From Gerris lacustris (Eukaryota; Arthropoda; Insecta; Hemiptera; Gerridae), in contig OX578276.1 of the NCBI GenBank assembly GCA_951217055.1, positions 133,226,587 to 133,290,586 of the forward strand: DNA of 64,000 nt, in the 5' to 3' direction. Below the pieces are notes generated by a model, which was not told the DNA's origin, ran no database searches, and saw nothing but the letters and a program-made list of their open reading frames with translations. Below are positions 34,371-47,108 of this stretch, piece after piece (position 1 is the stretch's first letter; every line of letters starts with the position of its first letter). The position numbers and the translations under genes were made by a program.

Positions 34371-36237
34371 ATTGGTCAGTTTTCGTCTTACTTAAAATCA
34401 TTTAATTTTTGTTTAGAATTGGACCGATACGTTAAGTCTGTCTTTGATATTACCATATTAAAGCTTTAGAGATAATACTATTTAAAGTTCATAGAAGATA
34501 AAATGCCAATTATTAGAGAGGCTTAGTTAAGATTGTACAAACGATGAAGGATGAAATAGTCTCGCAAGAGATGGATGAACCAATTCCTTCAGGAATTAGT
34601 CATTATTGGCATAAGAGTCTGAAGAACTAGAATAGATCAAGAGGCAGTAACTCTAAAATAGATTAATGGAGCCTGAAAAACTAAGATGCTTTATGGAGGA
34701 AGCCAGTGCTGACCCACCGCAGGAGCTGTAGTATCTAATAAAGAAATAAATTTGTAATTGTTTTGTAACTATAAAAATAAACAGCACTTTGATAATAAAA
34801 AAAAAATGAGTGATACCATTTTCAATCATGTAATCAAAATCGAACTAAAAAAAAAAAGTCGTAGAAAGATTAACAATCTCAGGATTCAAATGATTGGGCT
34901 ATTCGCTGTTGATGACAATGATAGATATTTCAAAAAAGATTTATGATAATTTATTATACTTCTGAAAACCATCGGAATGTCAAATATCAAATAAACTTCT
35001 CTATAAGACACAAAGAAACAAGATATTGAACGTGAACATGAACAAAAGAACGGACAAAGAAACGACTAGGTAAAGAAATATCTGCTTCATTTCTAAGCAC
35101 TTCTTCTATTTGAAGCACCTGTTCTTATAAAACTCTCAATCAAAGTTAGTAACCGATGAGAAGAATGAGACTATAATCTTAAAATCACCACAGACTTTAC
35201 GGGAGGTTTTAAAAGAGGATAGACTTAGCTCTGTTTAAGGAGCTATACAGGCAAGAGGATTACAACATTATATAACTGCATTTGGTTCTAAGGAAACATC
35301 CTAACTTTGTGTACACAGAATTTCAGAAGACGACACGAGGCGTCAGGCTTACCAACCACAAAAACCTTATCTGGACAAATACCACTAAATAACTTAAACC
35401 CTTTTCATTTCTTTATTTATTTCAGTGTCACAAGTTTATTCAACTAAGGATAAGATTCGAGGGGGGAAAATAAGGTGAGAAATACCAAAAAAAAAAAAAA
35501 AAAGGTAAAATTAAACATAATTAACATTTTTTTACACATAATAAATTATTATATTTTTTTTAAACTGGTAAATAAAAGAAAGTTCGTATGGTTATAATTT
35601 CTTTTATTTATGATTTCTATTTTAATTTATTACATTTACTTTTGATGCTGCAAATCAACTGTGGAAAATGTTGACGTTTAGGTATAATATTGGAGGTTTA
35701 TGATATTTAAAATTTAATTGATAAATAACATTTAAAAAATAATTATGAGCGTTCTATTTATATGAATATATAAACTTTTGTAATTTATAAAAATTTATAC
35801 ATTTAATTAAGCCAAGAGGGCCAATAACCGCGTTTTTATGTTCATAAATAAATTAACACAATGTGTCTTAGTTCGAGTTAGAGAAGCTTAGTCAAAATTG
35901 TAAACATGATGAAAGATGGAACGGTCTCGCAAGTGATAGAAACTGTGGTAGTACTACAGGTACTCCTAGAAAGTTCCAGTTATCCTGTAGTAGTACTTTT
36001 AAGTTGCTTTAGCCGAATATATAAATAAATATAAAAACTCTCCGATTACCATCAGTAATGATGAAAATATAATTAAGCAAACGAGAACTAAGATCTTTAA
36101 ATTCCTTTTCCTATAGTTGACCGATAAAGTGGTTGTTATAGCACTCAAAATAGTACGCAAAACAGCAGATTCCTGCACTTACTACTTTACTGCACTCGTT
36201 TTACTTTACCGCACTCATTTTATTTTACCGCACTCCA
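34371..36237. other. Unassigned stretch with a related pair of segments
   Basis: 34517-34575 and 35880-35942 share AGGCTTAGTTAAGATTGTA-like and GATGGAACGGTCTCGCAAG-like words. An open stretch follows the first (KDEIVSQEMDEPIPSGISH). They could be remnants of a coding TE or of duplicated exons. A poly(A) signal AATAAA lies near 34737. No gene is called. Confidence 0.3.
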
Positions 36238-36657
36238 GTGTTCCAAATTACGGACATAAAGAACTTAAATCTTATCAAAGATTAAATAATCCAAATTATA
36301 ATAATAATAACAATGACAACTGATGATTATTTTTTAACTAACTACATGATTTAAACACTATATATCAAATATAAAAATGTTAAAATATAAAAAAAAGTTA
36401 AGATAAACAATCTAAAAAAAAGAATCAAATGTGATGAGTAAGTGATATGATGAAAAATAATAAACAGCGCTTGGTCAGGTTTGCTCTTTATCAGTATTTA
36501 TAAAGAAGGCATAGGAAAAATTTAATGTGCAACTCGAGCTTAAAGTGTCTTTGCTGCAATCGAGAAACCTTTCCGCCCTCGCCTGCGGCTCGTGCGTAAA
36601 TATTTCTCTTGAGTGCAACAAAGTGCCACTTTGCGCACTAGTTGCACAAATAACTAT
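36238..36657 (+). repeat. Repeat E/D, copy 2, uninterrupted
   Basis: It matches the parts of 17185-18695 that flank the A and C insertions. It ends in the GC-rich imperfect palindrome 36531-36649 (GCAACTCGAGCTTAAAGTG...CACTAGTTGC). This copy serves as the empty-site reference. Confidence 0.7.
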
Positions 36658-37299
36658 TATAGTCCTGTAAATTCGATTCAAACATTAACAATTTCTATAT
36701 CGATACGTATTATGTATTCAAGCTTTTAAAACATTTTAAATTCAAGAAACTTGTGTATGCCATGATCTATAATATCTACTGTAAATTTAGTCAATTTATA
36801 TACCAATAAAAACCTTATATATAAGCTTTTCCGGAAAAAAGTTTCCTAGGCTAGTAACTTCCATCATTTAAATAAACAACATATTATTTAGAAATCGATA
36901 CAAAAAAATCGGTACATAGATAAGAAGAAATCGATACATAAATGCATAGAAATCGATAAATAGATACATACCATATAGAAATCAAAACCTAATGTTTAAA
37001 CTATACAAATGCCCCCAGTTCTAATATTTAATTTTATGTTTGCCTTATTTAAAAAAAAAGAAGAATGCTTCAATTACAATTAACATAACTGGAACGCGTT
37101 CTTAATTGGCACATAATTCCAAGAAACATTTTAAGACTCGTAAATTGTGAAAGCTGGCAAAATATTGGGTAATTATTTTTAAATATATTAATTTAGCACT
37201 ATTATATTTTAATATATTGATTTATAATACAATATTTAGGGACATAATTATGAAATGGTTAAGATAATGTTGCAAGATTATAATAATAATTTTGGCACA

Positions 37300-37303
<4 letters not shown>
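36658..37303. other. AT-rich stretch, nothing recognised
   Basis: Only local low-complexity repeats such as AAATCGATACA near 36890-36985. Confidence 0.45.

Positions 37304-37383
<80 letters not shown>
37304..37383. repeat. (AT)n microsatellite
   Basis: About 80 bases of AT dinucleotides. Confidence 0.95.
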
Positions 37384-37386
<3 letters not shown>

Positions 37387-37910
37387 AGAAATCTATCACA
37401 GCTGTCTACCAGTATAATAACTTAATAATAGTAATTAAACAAAACTTTTTAACATCATAATCACATTTTTAATTCAAATTAAAATGATAATAAAAACTAA
37501 AATATAAGAAATATAAAAATTTAAATTTAATTATGATAAAAATTCACAACAAAAGAAATTTTTTTCAAATTGTTAGTAACTAAATGTCTTAGTTTAAAAA
37601 TTTAGCAGGTGAGCGGCGCCTTTTGAAAACATTTTAGTAGGTGTTAGTACCATTATAAATAAGAATATTAATGTATTATCAAGAATATGTTATTTATTGT
37701 AATGCCATGTAGTTTTAATATTTTCCTCATAAAATGAAGTGTTAACAGTAAAATAGTCCAAAAAAAACCTAATTTATATTATTAAATTTTGTTTATGACT
37801 TTTTGCAGAAACATTTTAACCTTGACGTATATTTTTATTTTATTCATTTTTAGATATAATACTTAATTCACGATTTCATTATGTATCTTTAATACAAAAA
37901 TATGAATACA

Positions 37911-38013
<103 letters not shown>

Positions 38014-38944
38014 AATGTGTATTTATACATTTATATGTAAATGTGCATTGTTAATGCATACAGTAACTTTATGATTTTTACTAAAAAAACAATGTGTACG
38101 TAACTGAATATTTCTAAAATTGTCACTACAATCTTTATTTAGGATAAGATCGGGTAATAAAAAAAATAAATCAAGATAAATCGTTTAGAAACAAGTGCAT
38201 ACCATATATACGCACACTTCAACAGTTTTTGCTGGCATTAAAAATAGCATATTATCCGCATTTATACTTTCAATATCTTTATCAATAAAAGGTCATTACT
38301 CCTAATAATAACAGAAGTTAAGCGTTTTTTTTTCCTCTTTTTATTTGTAAATTTTGTTTTATTTCTTTTATTGCATTATAGGCTTTAAAATAAAAATATA
38401 CGTGTCGGTAAGAGGCGCCTTTGAACATAAAATTGATAAGAAGGAAAGAGTCAAGTGTTACTGGGGGAACGTCATAGCCATGGTATTATGATAAGGGAAC
38501 ACAATTCGCAATGATTTATAGAGGCTGATGACCTAGAGTTACTACACTGGTACACATTCAGTTGACAACGTTTACTACGCCCGACAAACCTGGCTAATTT
38601 CATTGTCTAAATAAATAATTAGCATCTTTGCACAAATATCGCGCCACCAACTTTTACAAACTGAATGAAATGGTATCCTACATATAGGCAATACATTGAC
38701 TGGATTAATTTTAAAAGTAGATTACTAAAAGAGTACTAGATCAGAATAGTAGATTAGTCTTATATATAAGATTATATGTATATAAGTCTATACATACATT
38801 TACATAGAATATTGTAAAATGTAAATTGTAAATTATTATTGTTTCATCTCTAACTGTGGCAGCAGTTAGTACAATTAGTAAATGCACAATGCACTTTTAA
38901 AAGTATGCTGGACAGATTAGTGAATATATTCACTTATTACTTAT
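38014..38944. other. Apparently single-copy stretch, nothing recognised
   Basis: 38400-38660 is less AT-rich and shows no repeat match in the window. No open frame was found. Confidence 0.35.
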
Positions 38945-39120
38945 TGCTATACGAGCAGTTAAGCCCGTAGCAACGGACTTAATTTAAAAAAAGTAAAATT
39001 AAGTAAATTAATTTAGATATCTATTTAAAAAAGTTATTATGGATATCTATTTGAAGACCAATAAATCAAAGACACACTTTTATTTTTATTGGAATTATTG
39101 TGGTTGTCTTAGCTCTATAA
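38945..39120 (+). repeat. Family L repeat, inverted copy
   Basis: It begins with TTAAGCCCGTAGCAACGGACTTAA, a degenerate terminal hairpin, and runs through GTAAATTAATTTAGAT to GGTTGTCTTAGC. Confidence 0.65.
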
Positions 39121-39503
39121 TAACAAATAATGTTTAGTAGGTCTTCGAGGCACTACTCGCATATAATTGATAATATTATAAAGGTTATACATAAAAAGCA
39201 TAAAACTATTGTAAAACGTATAAAATCATAATTATTTAATCAAGTTGGTACCGGAAAAGATAAATTATTGGTAATTGAAGATTCGAGAAAATAATGAATG
39301 TTTCCTTATAATGTAAAATAAAATGTATAACATTACTGTTTTGTGTAGATATTAGTGAATGCTTCTTGGAATGTATAACTCAAATTAATATTACCTGATA
39401 TTTAAACTCTAGAAATAATAATCTATTCTTCTAATAGTATGTTGTTATATATTTTTTACAACAACAAAAAAAGTTATATTAATTATAAAATTATTTATAC
39501 TTT

Positions 39504-40104
39504 TTACTACGTTTTTATTAGCTTGCTTTCTTGTTTGTTTGTTAGTCCGGTACAAATCTGGCAATCGATTTCTAACTAACTTCCCGAATAGCTAGACATT
39601 TAATACTTTTAGCATAGCTCAGAAAACGATGACAATGCATTATTTCAATACTTTTAGCCATCTTTCAGCAGAATTTAATTGGTTTTCAGCAAATTTTGCT
39701 GTACGGAAAGTTAGTTCGGAAAAAATCCGCAAGTTATTTAATTTGTTTTGCCATGTCCCATATTTACGCAATCTTCATTTTGACGGGGGGGGTCTCAAAT
39801 TTGTGATAGATAAACATTGAATGACAGCAAAACAGGAAATATCGATTATACTATTTACATTATTTCAAATATATCGGTGGCACGCTTTATATTTGGTGTT
39901 GGGGAGATCCGTTGTACAAAGATTTGTCCTTTTATAGGTTCAGCTCTCTAGATGGTTGTCATTTATGTGAAGTAAATACATTCGGATTTTTTTTTTTTTT
40001 TTCACTAACATTATATATTATATAACAATAACAATTATATTATCAACATTACATAGGATTCAACAGAAAATTTAAAAACGTAGTATATAAAAAGTTCTTT
40101 TTAT
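39504..40104 (-). repeat. Dispersed repeat family F, copy 2
   Basis: Inverted relative to 6996-7597 and similar along its length. It starts TTACTACGTTTTTATTAGC and ends AAAACGTAGTATATAAAAAG. The frame at 39629-39820 is read-through of the repeat. Confidence 0.75.
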
Positions 40105-40158
40105 AGTGAAATTATTAAATATTATATTTTTATAAACAACTCAATGACACCAGTTTAA

Positions 40159-40230
40159 ATAAATCCATCAAAATCTCAAAATCGAATTTTCGCGCCATCA
40201 CAATACTTTCTCTTTATATGAGAAAGTAAA
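40159..40230 (+). repeat. Family B tail fragment with intact hairpin
   Basis: CATCAAAATCTCAAAATCG, TTTCGCGCCATCACAATAC and the hairpin ACTTTCTC-tttatat-GAGAAAGT. Confidence 0.8.
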
Positions 40231-41043
40231 AAGTAATGAACGTGGTATAATTAGGTAATTTAGCTTAAATACAATGGTTTGGCACTTATATTTTACTTAG
40301 GAAAAGATAAAGAGAGTTGTTTTACGAGAATGACGAGTGTTTAATGGATATGTACTGATAAAAATGGCATTTTTCGTACGGTCGACCTGATTCCTATATG
40401 ATATTAATAATGCTCCTCGGGCATTGTTATGGGTCAAAACAAATATCAAAGAAATTAAAAAATCATTGATTTTTTTTCCTCCCCTGTTATCTTCTCATTA
40501 ATATTACAACTATGCAAAATAATAATCAGCTTATAATCATTTACGTATTATACATATAATTTAAACTGAATTAATAAATAATTAATAACTCAATTAAAAA
40601 ATAATATGAAATAACATCACATAATATAGTCATTGCAGGTAAAAAAAAGTTTATAAATTTACAAGACACAATATGGAACTTTCGTACTTAATTAATATTC
40701 TACTGATAGCAGAAATAAAATAATAAATACCTACTCCAATTAAAGAGGAAGGAGGAAGCATAGATAATAATTAATATAAAAATGCCATTTTTCAAAACTG
40801 GTCTTATTTTTATTATTATTATTTTTTTTTTTTTTGGTTTCTGTATTCTTCACCTTAGTTGTATGTATGTGCAAAATTTGGGGAAGATTGAATCACGGTA
40901 AGTGGTTCAAAATTGGGGTAATAGGTGTGCGATGAAACTTAAAAAGCAAATAAATTTGACGCCATTATTTTTTTTATTTTTTTTTTTTGGTTTCTGTATT
41001 TATCACCTTAGTTTTATCTATGTGCAAAATGTGGGGAAGATTG

Positions 41044-41180
41044 AATCACGGGAAGTGGTTCAAAATTGGGGAAACGGAAATGTGCGATGAAACTTACAAA
41101 GCAAAGTAATTATATTACTTTGCTTTGTAAGTTTCATCGCACATTTCCGTTTCCCCAATTTTGAACCACTTCCCGTGATT
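41044..41180. repeat. Perfect palindrome, 67-bp arms, 3-base spacer
   Basis: The arms 41044-41110 and 41114-41180 are fully complementary by direct comparison, with spacer TAT. Confidence 0.9.
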
Positions 41181-41186
41181 TCTTTT

Positions 41187-41233
41187 GCTTCCCCATTTTT
41201 ACTGGTCTTATAGACCAGTAAAAATGGGGAAGC
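41187..41233. repeat. Perfect palindrome, 22-bp arms, 3-base spacer
   Basis: The arms 41187-41208 and 41212-41233 (starting GCTTCCCCATTTTTACTGG) are fully complementary, again with spacer TAT, seven bases after the larger palindrome. Confidence 0.9.
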
Positions 41234-41240
41234 ATAGATA

Positions 41241-41983
41241 AATGGCGGTACCTCACCGCCGATTAAACTAAAAATACTTAGATTTCGCTTAAATATTCAT
41301 TCTAGAATCGGCATGAATTCCAAATAATTTTTAATTTCTTAATTTTACAATTAGTAAAATAGTATTTTTGGCATTATCTTGTGCAAAGAGATTATTTTAA
41401 ACTGTCTTCTGACACTATTATTATTTACAGACACTATGATTGACTTAAGCCTTGAAATTATTATACCATAACTCAAAAATATACCATAAATAATAGTCAA
41501 TTCCGCATGCAAGTATGCTCAATAAGATCGTCACACAGTTTCCTAAATCAGTTTATAAAAAGGTAAAAATACAACAAAAAACTAAAGGCCCAACAATTTA
41601 CATTAAATGACCGTGACCTTAAAATTGATCCTCTATTTATTTAAAATTTATCCGTGATTGGAAAAATGGCACGATAAGGAAAAGTGTTATCACGCAAGGG
41701 CTACTGTCAGGTATCCACTTAGAATGCCATTATTTCTCAGTATATATTGATAAGATAATAATCGTTTTACTTATAATAGTATGGCCAAAATATTTGTATT
41801 ATTTAGAATACTTAAGGAAAGATCTGATAAATCTATTAAAAGAGCTTATGCTTATACTGTATTATACTTTACAAACAATTTATGTAAACTAGCTGGATTC
41901 CTTTAATTCATTACGAAATATATTAAAATATGTGTTTCTTTATAATTTGATTTCTTTAAAAACTTCCGTCGAGATTGCATAGG
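41241..41983. other. AT-rich stretch, nothing recognised
   Basis: No supported feature. Confidence 0.4.
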
Positions 41984-42187
<204 letters not shown>

Positions 42188-42799
42188 AAGTTGTTGCTAA
42201 TAACTCAGTATAAAATAGCAAGAGGTGAGAATAATAGAAAAGTTCGTTGTAAAAAAGAAAAGAATCAATGAATTTATAAACGCATTTATATTTTTAGAGT
42301 TGTCATTTGGCTAGCTTTGCACAGGCTCTCTGCTGCTTGCTTCAAATAGACAACTAACAGATCCAATGCTATATTTAAATACCTAACGCTAACGGTAATT
42401 TCGTTTTTATAGCGTCAAACAACAAACTATCCTGCCCCGTCAAACAAATCATTAAACAAAACGGACAAAGCCATAAAACAGATTTATATTTTGGTAGCGA
42501 AGCACCTTTAACCTAGCTCACCTTACTAAATCCCTATATTAAAATAATTATCAAATATGATGATATATGAACTGTAATTTATGATGAACATTTAGATCGA
42601 ACTAATTATTGCCAAAGATCAAATAAGAAAACATATAATTAATAATACAATTAATAAAGCTTGAAGGTTTATGAGTAAATGATGAACGTATAAAAATATG
42701 TAGAAGAGGAATTTAGTGGAAATCTTATAGACTCAGTTTGTATAACACGTACGTCAAACGTACATAGTATGTATAAACTAAGCGCCTTCTTTATAACTA

Positions 42800-42960
42800 C
42801 TAATAAATGTTTGCGCAAACATTTTGACCGTGTATGGGGCTGTTTGATGTTTGCGCAAACATGATGTTTGACGTGTATGGCCTAAATTTGCCCGACATTA
42901 GGTTTGCGCAATCATCATGTTTGCACAAAATGTTTGATCGTTTATAGATAGTCTTTAGGG
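42800..42960. repeat. Cluster of GTTTGCGCAAAC palindromes
   Basis: ATGTTTGCGCAAACAT, a perfect 16-base palindrome, occurs at about 42807 and 42846, with diverged forms at about 42901 and 42918. GACCGTGTATGG and GACGTGTATGG repeat beside them. It could be a small MITE end or a clustered binding site. Confidence 0.6.
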
Positions 42961-43271
42961 ATGAAAAATGTTATTTTCATGTTAAACTAATATTTTATTT
43001 TATTTATAAATCGACTATATTTCGCCCATACCTGGGTATCTTCAGGCCTTGAATTGCTTATCTAGGTTTACATTATTAGTAATTATAGTTTTCATTTGAA
43101 GTAAAACCTGAATCACTTGTTAACAATAGAATGAGAATAATATCTGTGACAGTTACTCAAATAATGATTCAGGTTTCACTGCTATTATAAAAAAAAAATG
43201 CATAAAGAATGTTACAATTTTAAGTAATTTAAATCTTTACAAAAAAAAGCTATAACAAAGCCTACATTTTA

Positions 43272-43860
43272 AAAAATCGGTCTAAGACAACACATACTAT
43301 CTCATATACGAGTTCATAATTACTTAGGCCAGTGTTTTCCATTTATTAGTTCATATTTTCGAAGATACAATACATTCAATTATAATTGAACATTTCATCA
43401 GAATGAATTATAAAAATAACCTCCTCGGCAGGGAATCGAACCCGGCCCCTCTCCGTCCGCGTATATCTATTTTTTCAGGAACTAGATTTTTCCAGAGAAA
43501 ACGGCTTATATTGTTAGATTGGTATTTCAATGGACTACACATTTAGAATTTTTTTTAATCAAAATTGTCGGAACTGTTTTCGAGAAATAATTTGATTTTC
43601 AGAGTTTTTGGAGCCAATAAATTTTAGCTGCTAAATTTGGATCTAAAATTTATTTCTTGATTTCGCCTCGGGGTATAATTTTTCTGAACATGAATACCAA
43701 ATTTCGTCAAAATCGGCCCAGTAGTTTAGGCTCCAGGCGTCTGCAAAGACGACAGACAGACATTTTTTAAAATCCACTTTTGTGGACTCAGGGAACCTCA
43801 AAACGTATAAATCCTTCAAAATCTCAAAATTGAATTGAATCTCTTTATATGAGAATGTAA
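43272..43860 (+). repeat. Family B repeat, near full length
   Basis: Head AAAATCGGTCTAAGACAAC, B-box GGTTCGATTCCC on the minus strand near 43433, the AAATTTCGTCAAAATCGG word, a CGACAGACAGACA tract and a degenerate terminal hairpin. The hairpin-proximal CGCGCCATCAC part is deleted. Confidence 0.8.
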
Positions 43861-46800
43861 AAATTTAAAAATAACTTGATTAATTCACCGAATATTTAGA
43901 TTTCTTTTCTGAGGACAGTGAATACAAATTACTTTACTTTCCACTTATCTTATTTTTCGCCAACTTCTTAAACCTGTTTCAAGAGTATCACGTATGGTAT
44001 ATTTTAATTTTTAGGGCCTTTACACCTGAAGTAATTGTGTTAAGTATTGCAGGTGAAACAGATTACGATGCCGTAAACACGGATTTGAGCTGATAAGTAA
44101 TGTTTTCAAGTAACAATAAAATACTATTTTTTATCTTTTTCAGGTCTTAAACCTACAGGAGTTAAACATTAATAACATATTTTAGGTTTATTACAGTGAA
44201 GTGACATATTTTAAATCAAAATTTGAGAAGATTTGTAAAACAAAAAAAAAAAAAATGCAAATTAGTGTGGCACAGAACTTTAAATTTGGAGACATAAAAT
44301 GTGCAACAGATACACAGAATGCGTCGATAACCACGGAAAGAATTAAATTATTATTAAAATACATTTATTTTACCGTATCAATACACTATATCAAATTGAA
44401 AATTAATAAAATAGGTGTAATATATTCGCCAATTAATGGCGAAAAAAATTACATTATTGAAATAAGAGGAGTATTGCATAAAATTATAGTTTAATTCACT
44501 ATTATTTTATATTAATTAATCGGACACTAATTTATGTTCGCTTATAATTTTTATCGTTAGTAGTATTATTAAAAAATATTTTAATTTTAATTTAAATTAA
44601 TTTTATTAATTACTCATTTGATTTATAAACATTTTATTTTATTGTAAATTAATATTTATGTAATTATTAATTGTAAAATTATAATTTTTTTATTGTTATT
44701 TCACTTGAATACTGTATAGGGACGGTTTAAAATAATCATTTCACAAAAATGCGCTGATGAACAATAAAATTCATAGAAATAGATGACAAGTTACTTAATT
44801 TAGTAAAAACCGGAAATTAAATGTAAAAAACCAAAAGTTGTTATTTTTTATATTTTAGTATGTAGTATTTTTAATAATTTATCATCGAGACAGAATATAT
44901 TATGTATGTACTGGATTGTATTGTATTATATATTTTTTAAACCATACAAATGTTAATTATCTATTATAGCAAATTATTTAGAATATCTAAATAATTATTA
45001 TTAACTACATAATTAATTATTATATTTTGAGCTAATATACAGTGTGCCTAACAAAAGAGTACTTTAGAGAAAACATTTGTTAATTGTGGTTCTGCTTGCT
45101 CTCAAACCACTAAAGTGATATTATGTTCGTTATATATTGTACAGGGGTTAAAAATTTTTGAAAACTTGTAAAAAAAAAAAAAAAAAAAAAAAAAACTACC
45201 AAGAATAAGCTATACCGTTAATGTTCATGTTATCGAGAAATAGAACATAGAAATTTCTTTGAGAATTTAAAAAAAACGCGTAAATATTGAATTTTGGTTT
45301 CATTTTCTGAAACATTAAAAATAATAATAACGAATAAAATTTCTTCGAGAATTTCAATAAATACGTAACTATTAAATTTTGGTTTAATTTTCTGAAATAT
45401 AAAATTTTAGATGAAATATTAAAATATTAGATTTTATAAATATTAGCTATTCAATTTTGGATTTTATTTTCCAAAAAAAATTATTTGTTTTCTAAAAATT
45501 TTTTTAACACTGAATTTTAATAATTATTAAATAAGAGAAATGTTCAGAATATTTTAGCGTGGATAAGGTAAAGAAAAGAAGTATACAGGTCATTGTCAAT
45601 ATTATTCTTCAGCAGGATCAAAATCCTTGAAGAGAATTTATAAATTGAGTCTAAATTAGAAAGAAGTAGATGGCAATACATTTATGAATGATCTTTAATT
45701 GTTTTAACACTATTAAGGTTTTTCTGATAGTTGTTTTCAAATTAATCAAAAATAACGCTAGTTAACTCGTTGTTATTTTTATTATTTTAAAAAAAAAAAA
45801 ACCTTTTACAAAAAAATAAAATGAGTAATATTATTTTCAAAGGGTTTTCAAAACAAGCAGGAGTTTTTATTAAAAAATTTCAATTTTTCGAAAAGACAAT
45901 TATTTACCTATTCTAAACTACGATAGGACAAAATAAAGATTGCAACTTTGGTGCAAATACTGCAATGGATATTATTATTATTTTTATTATTATTATTATT
46001 ATTGTTATTTTTATTATTATTCACGATCTTTTGATTTGTATTAAGTTTCACAGGAAAAAGGGGTTTACTTTTTTTACTACTACTAATTTAGTTATTAAAA
46101 ATTATTTCCATATTCAATTTTTTATTTATTTATTTAAATACATTATAGTTATTACGTTTAGCATTATTTTTAATAAACATTTATTTTACTAACAATCAAG
46201 AAAGTATTTTTTTTTTAAAAAAAAAAAAAAAACAAATTTAAGACAAATATTAGGATATAAATTTAGGAATATAAATTAATTTTTATTAAACATACATATT
46301 ATTATATTCAAACTAAATTATTATAATAACTATACTTGAAATTTTTTGAGAACTCATTTTAACTTTTTTTAAATTATTTAAAAAAAATGAAATAATGACA
46401 AAATTAAAATGTAAATTAGCGATATTGAGTTAAATTTACTTTAATTTATTATTTAATTTTAATCTATATACTTATTTTGTCTATTTATTTTATTGTTTTT
46501 CTTCTCTTTTTCTCTCTCTCTCTTTACCTTAAATCTTATGTCAATCATTTTCATTAAAAAATTAATTTGAAATTTACATATAAAAACGAAATTTAGGACA
46601 TAAATAAACTTAATTATTATATTGTCATAAGTTTTTGTCATCATTATTAAAAATTTAAGCCCCAAATAAATGTTTACTCAAAATTGCCACAATGCCCATA
46701 ATTAAATTTTAATAGATAAGATTGATAGAGTTAGAAAATTTACTGTCACGAATTTTTTTATTATTTTGACAAAAAAAATTAAAATTTTTATTAAATCTGA

Positions 46801-46868
46801 ACATGATATAGACTTCAGTAAAAATGGAGAACATTTTTTCCTGTATCCTGTAATTTTACTGTAATTAA
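43861..46868. other. 3 kb of very AT-rich sequence, nothing recognised
   Basis: Poly(A)/poly(T) tracts and an (ATT)n run at about 45968-46022. A short family-A-head-like word (AAATTAGTGTGGCACAGA) lies near 44257. The frames at 44201-44494 and 45965-46192 are low-complexity. If the exon at 46883-47108 is real, this is part of its first coding intron. Confidence 0.5.
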
Positions 46869-46882
46869 TTAGAGGGACTTAC

Positions 46883-47108
46883 TGTGTGGATTGGTGTCGT
46901 CCTGGGAAGAGGAGACGGAAGCATTAGGGGATATCTGAAGGTAAGCGTTTTTGATATACATGCGAATTTTTCTCGACGCGCCGTGAATGTGCGGCGGCTG
47001 GGCATTGCCTGCCGAGGCGAGAAGAAGAAGCATGAGTATAGAGAGGCAAAGTACTCGCCAGCAGCATGTGGGGCTGCAGCCAGTGGCATACCGGCTCCTT
47101 ATCACCAT
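46883..47108 (-). CDS. First coding exon of a secreted protein, FGF-family candidate
   Basis: The ATG at 47108 (plus-strand CAT 47106-47108) has G at -3 and +4 and an in-frame TGA two codons upstream, so it is the natural start. Residues 1-36 form a signal peptide: basic start, hydrophobic RVLCLSILMLLLLASAGNA, likely cleavage after residue 36. Residues 46-75 include RMYIKNAYLQISPNASV followed by SSSQDDTNPH. This matches the first strands of the FGF beta-trefoil (R-x-Y-x-x-x-x-Y-L-Q-I-x-P, then V and D-D). The reading frame ends at a consensus donor GTAAGT (plus strand 46877-46882) where FGF genes have their conserved first intron, leaving phase 1. FGF ligands bind FGF receptors outside the cell. 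The family's usual cysteine after Tyr is Ile here. NAS is a possible N-glycosylation site. Exon 2 was not found in the window. A different secreted protein remains possible. Confidence 0.5.

Larger units (their letters stand above)
40750..41240. repeat. Tandem and inverted duplication complex
   Basis: Two direct copies (about 40838-40960 and 40968-41105) share GGTTTCTGTATT, ATCACCTTAGTT, GGGGAAGATTGAATCACGG and GTGCGATGAAACTTA. The second copy continues into a perfect inverted copy. GAAGCATAGATA occurs at both outer edges (about 40755 and 41229). Confidence 0.8.

Noticed and set aside
43861..46868. Second FGF exon within the 3 kb downstream of the candidate exon
   Set aside because: No minus-strand frame with a beta-trefoil motif and flanking splice sites was found. 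The sequence is low-complexity AT.
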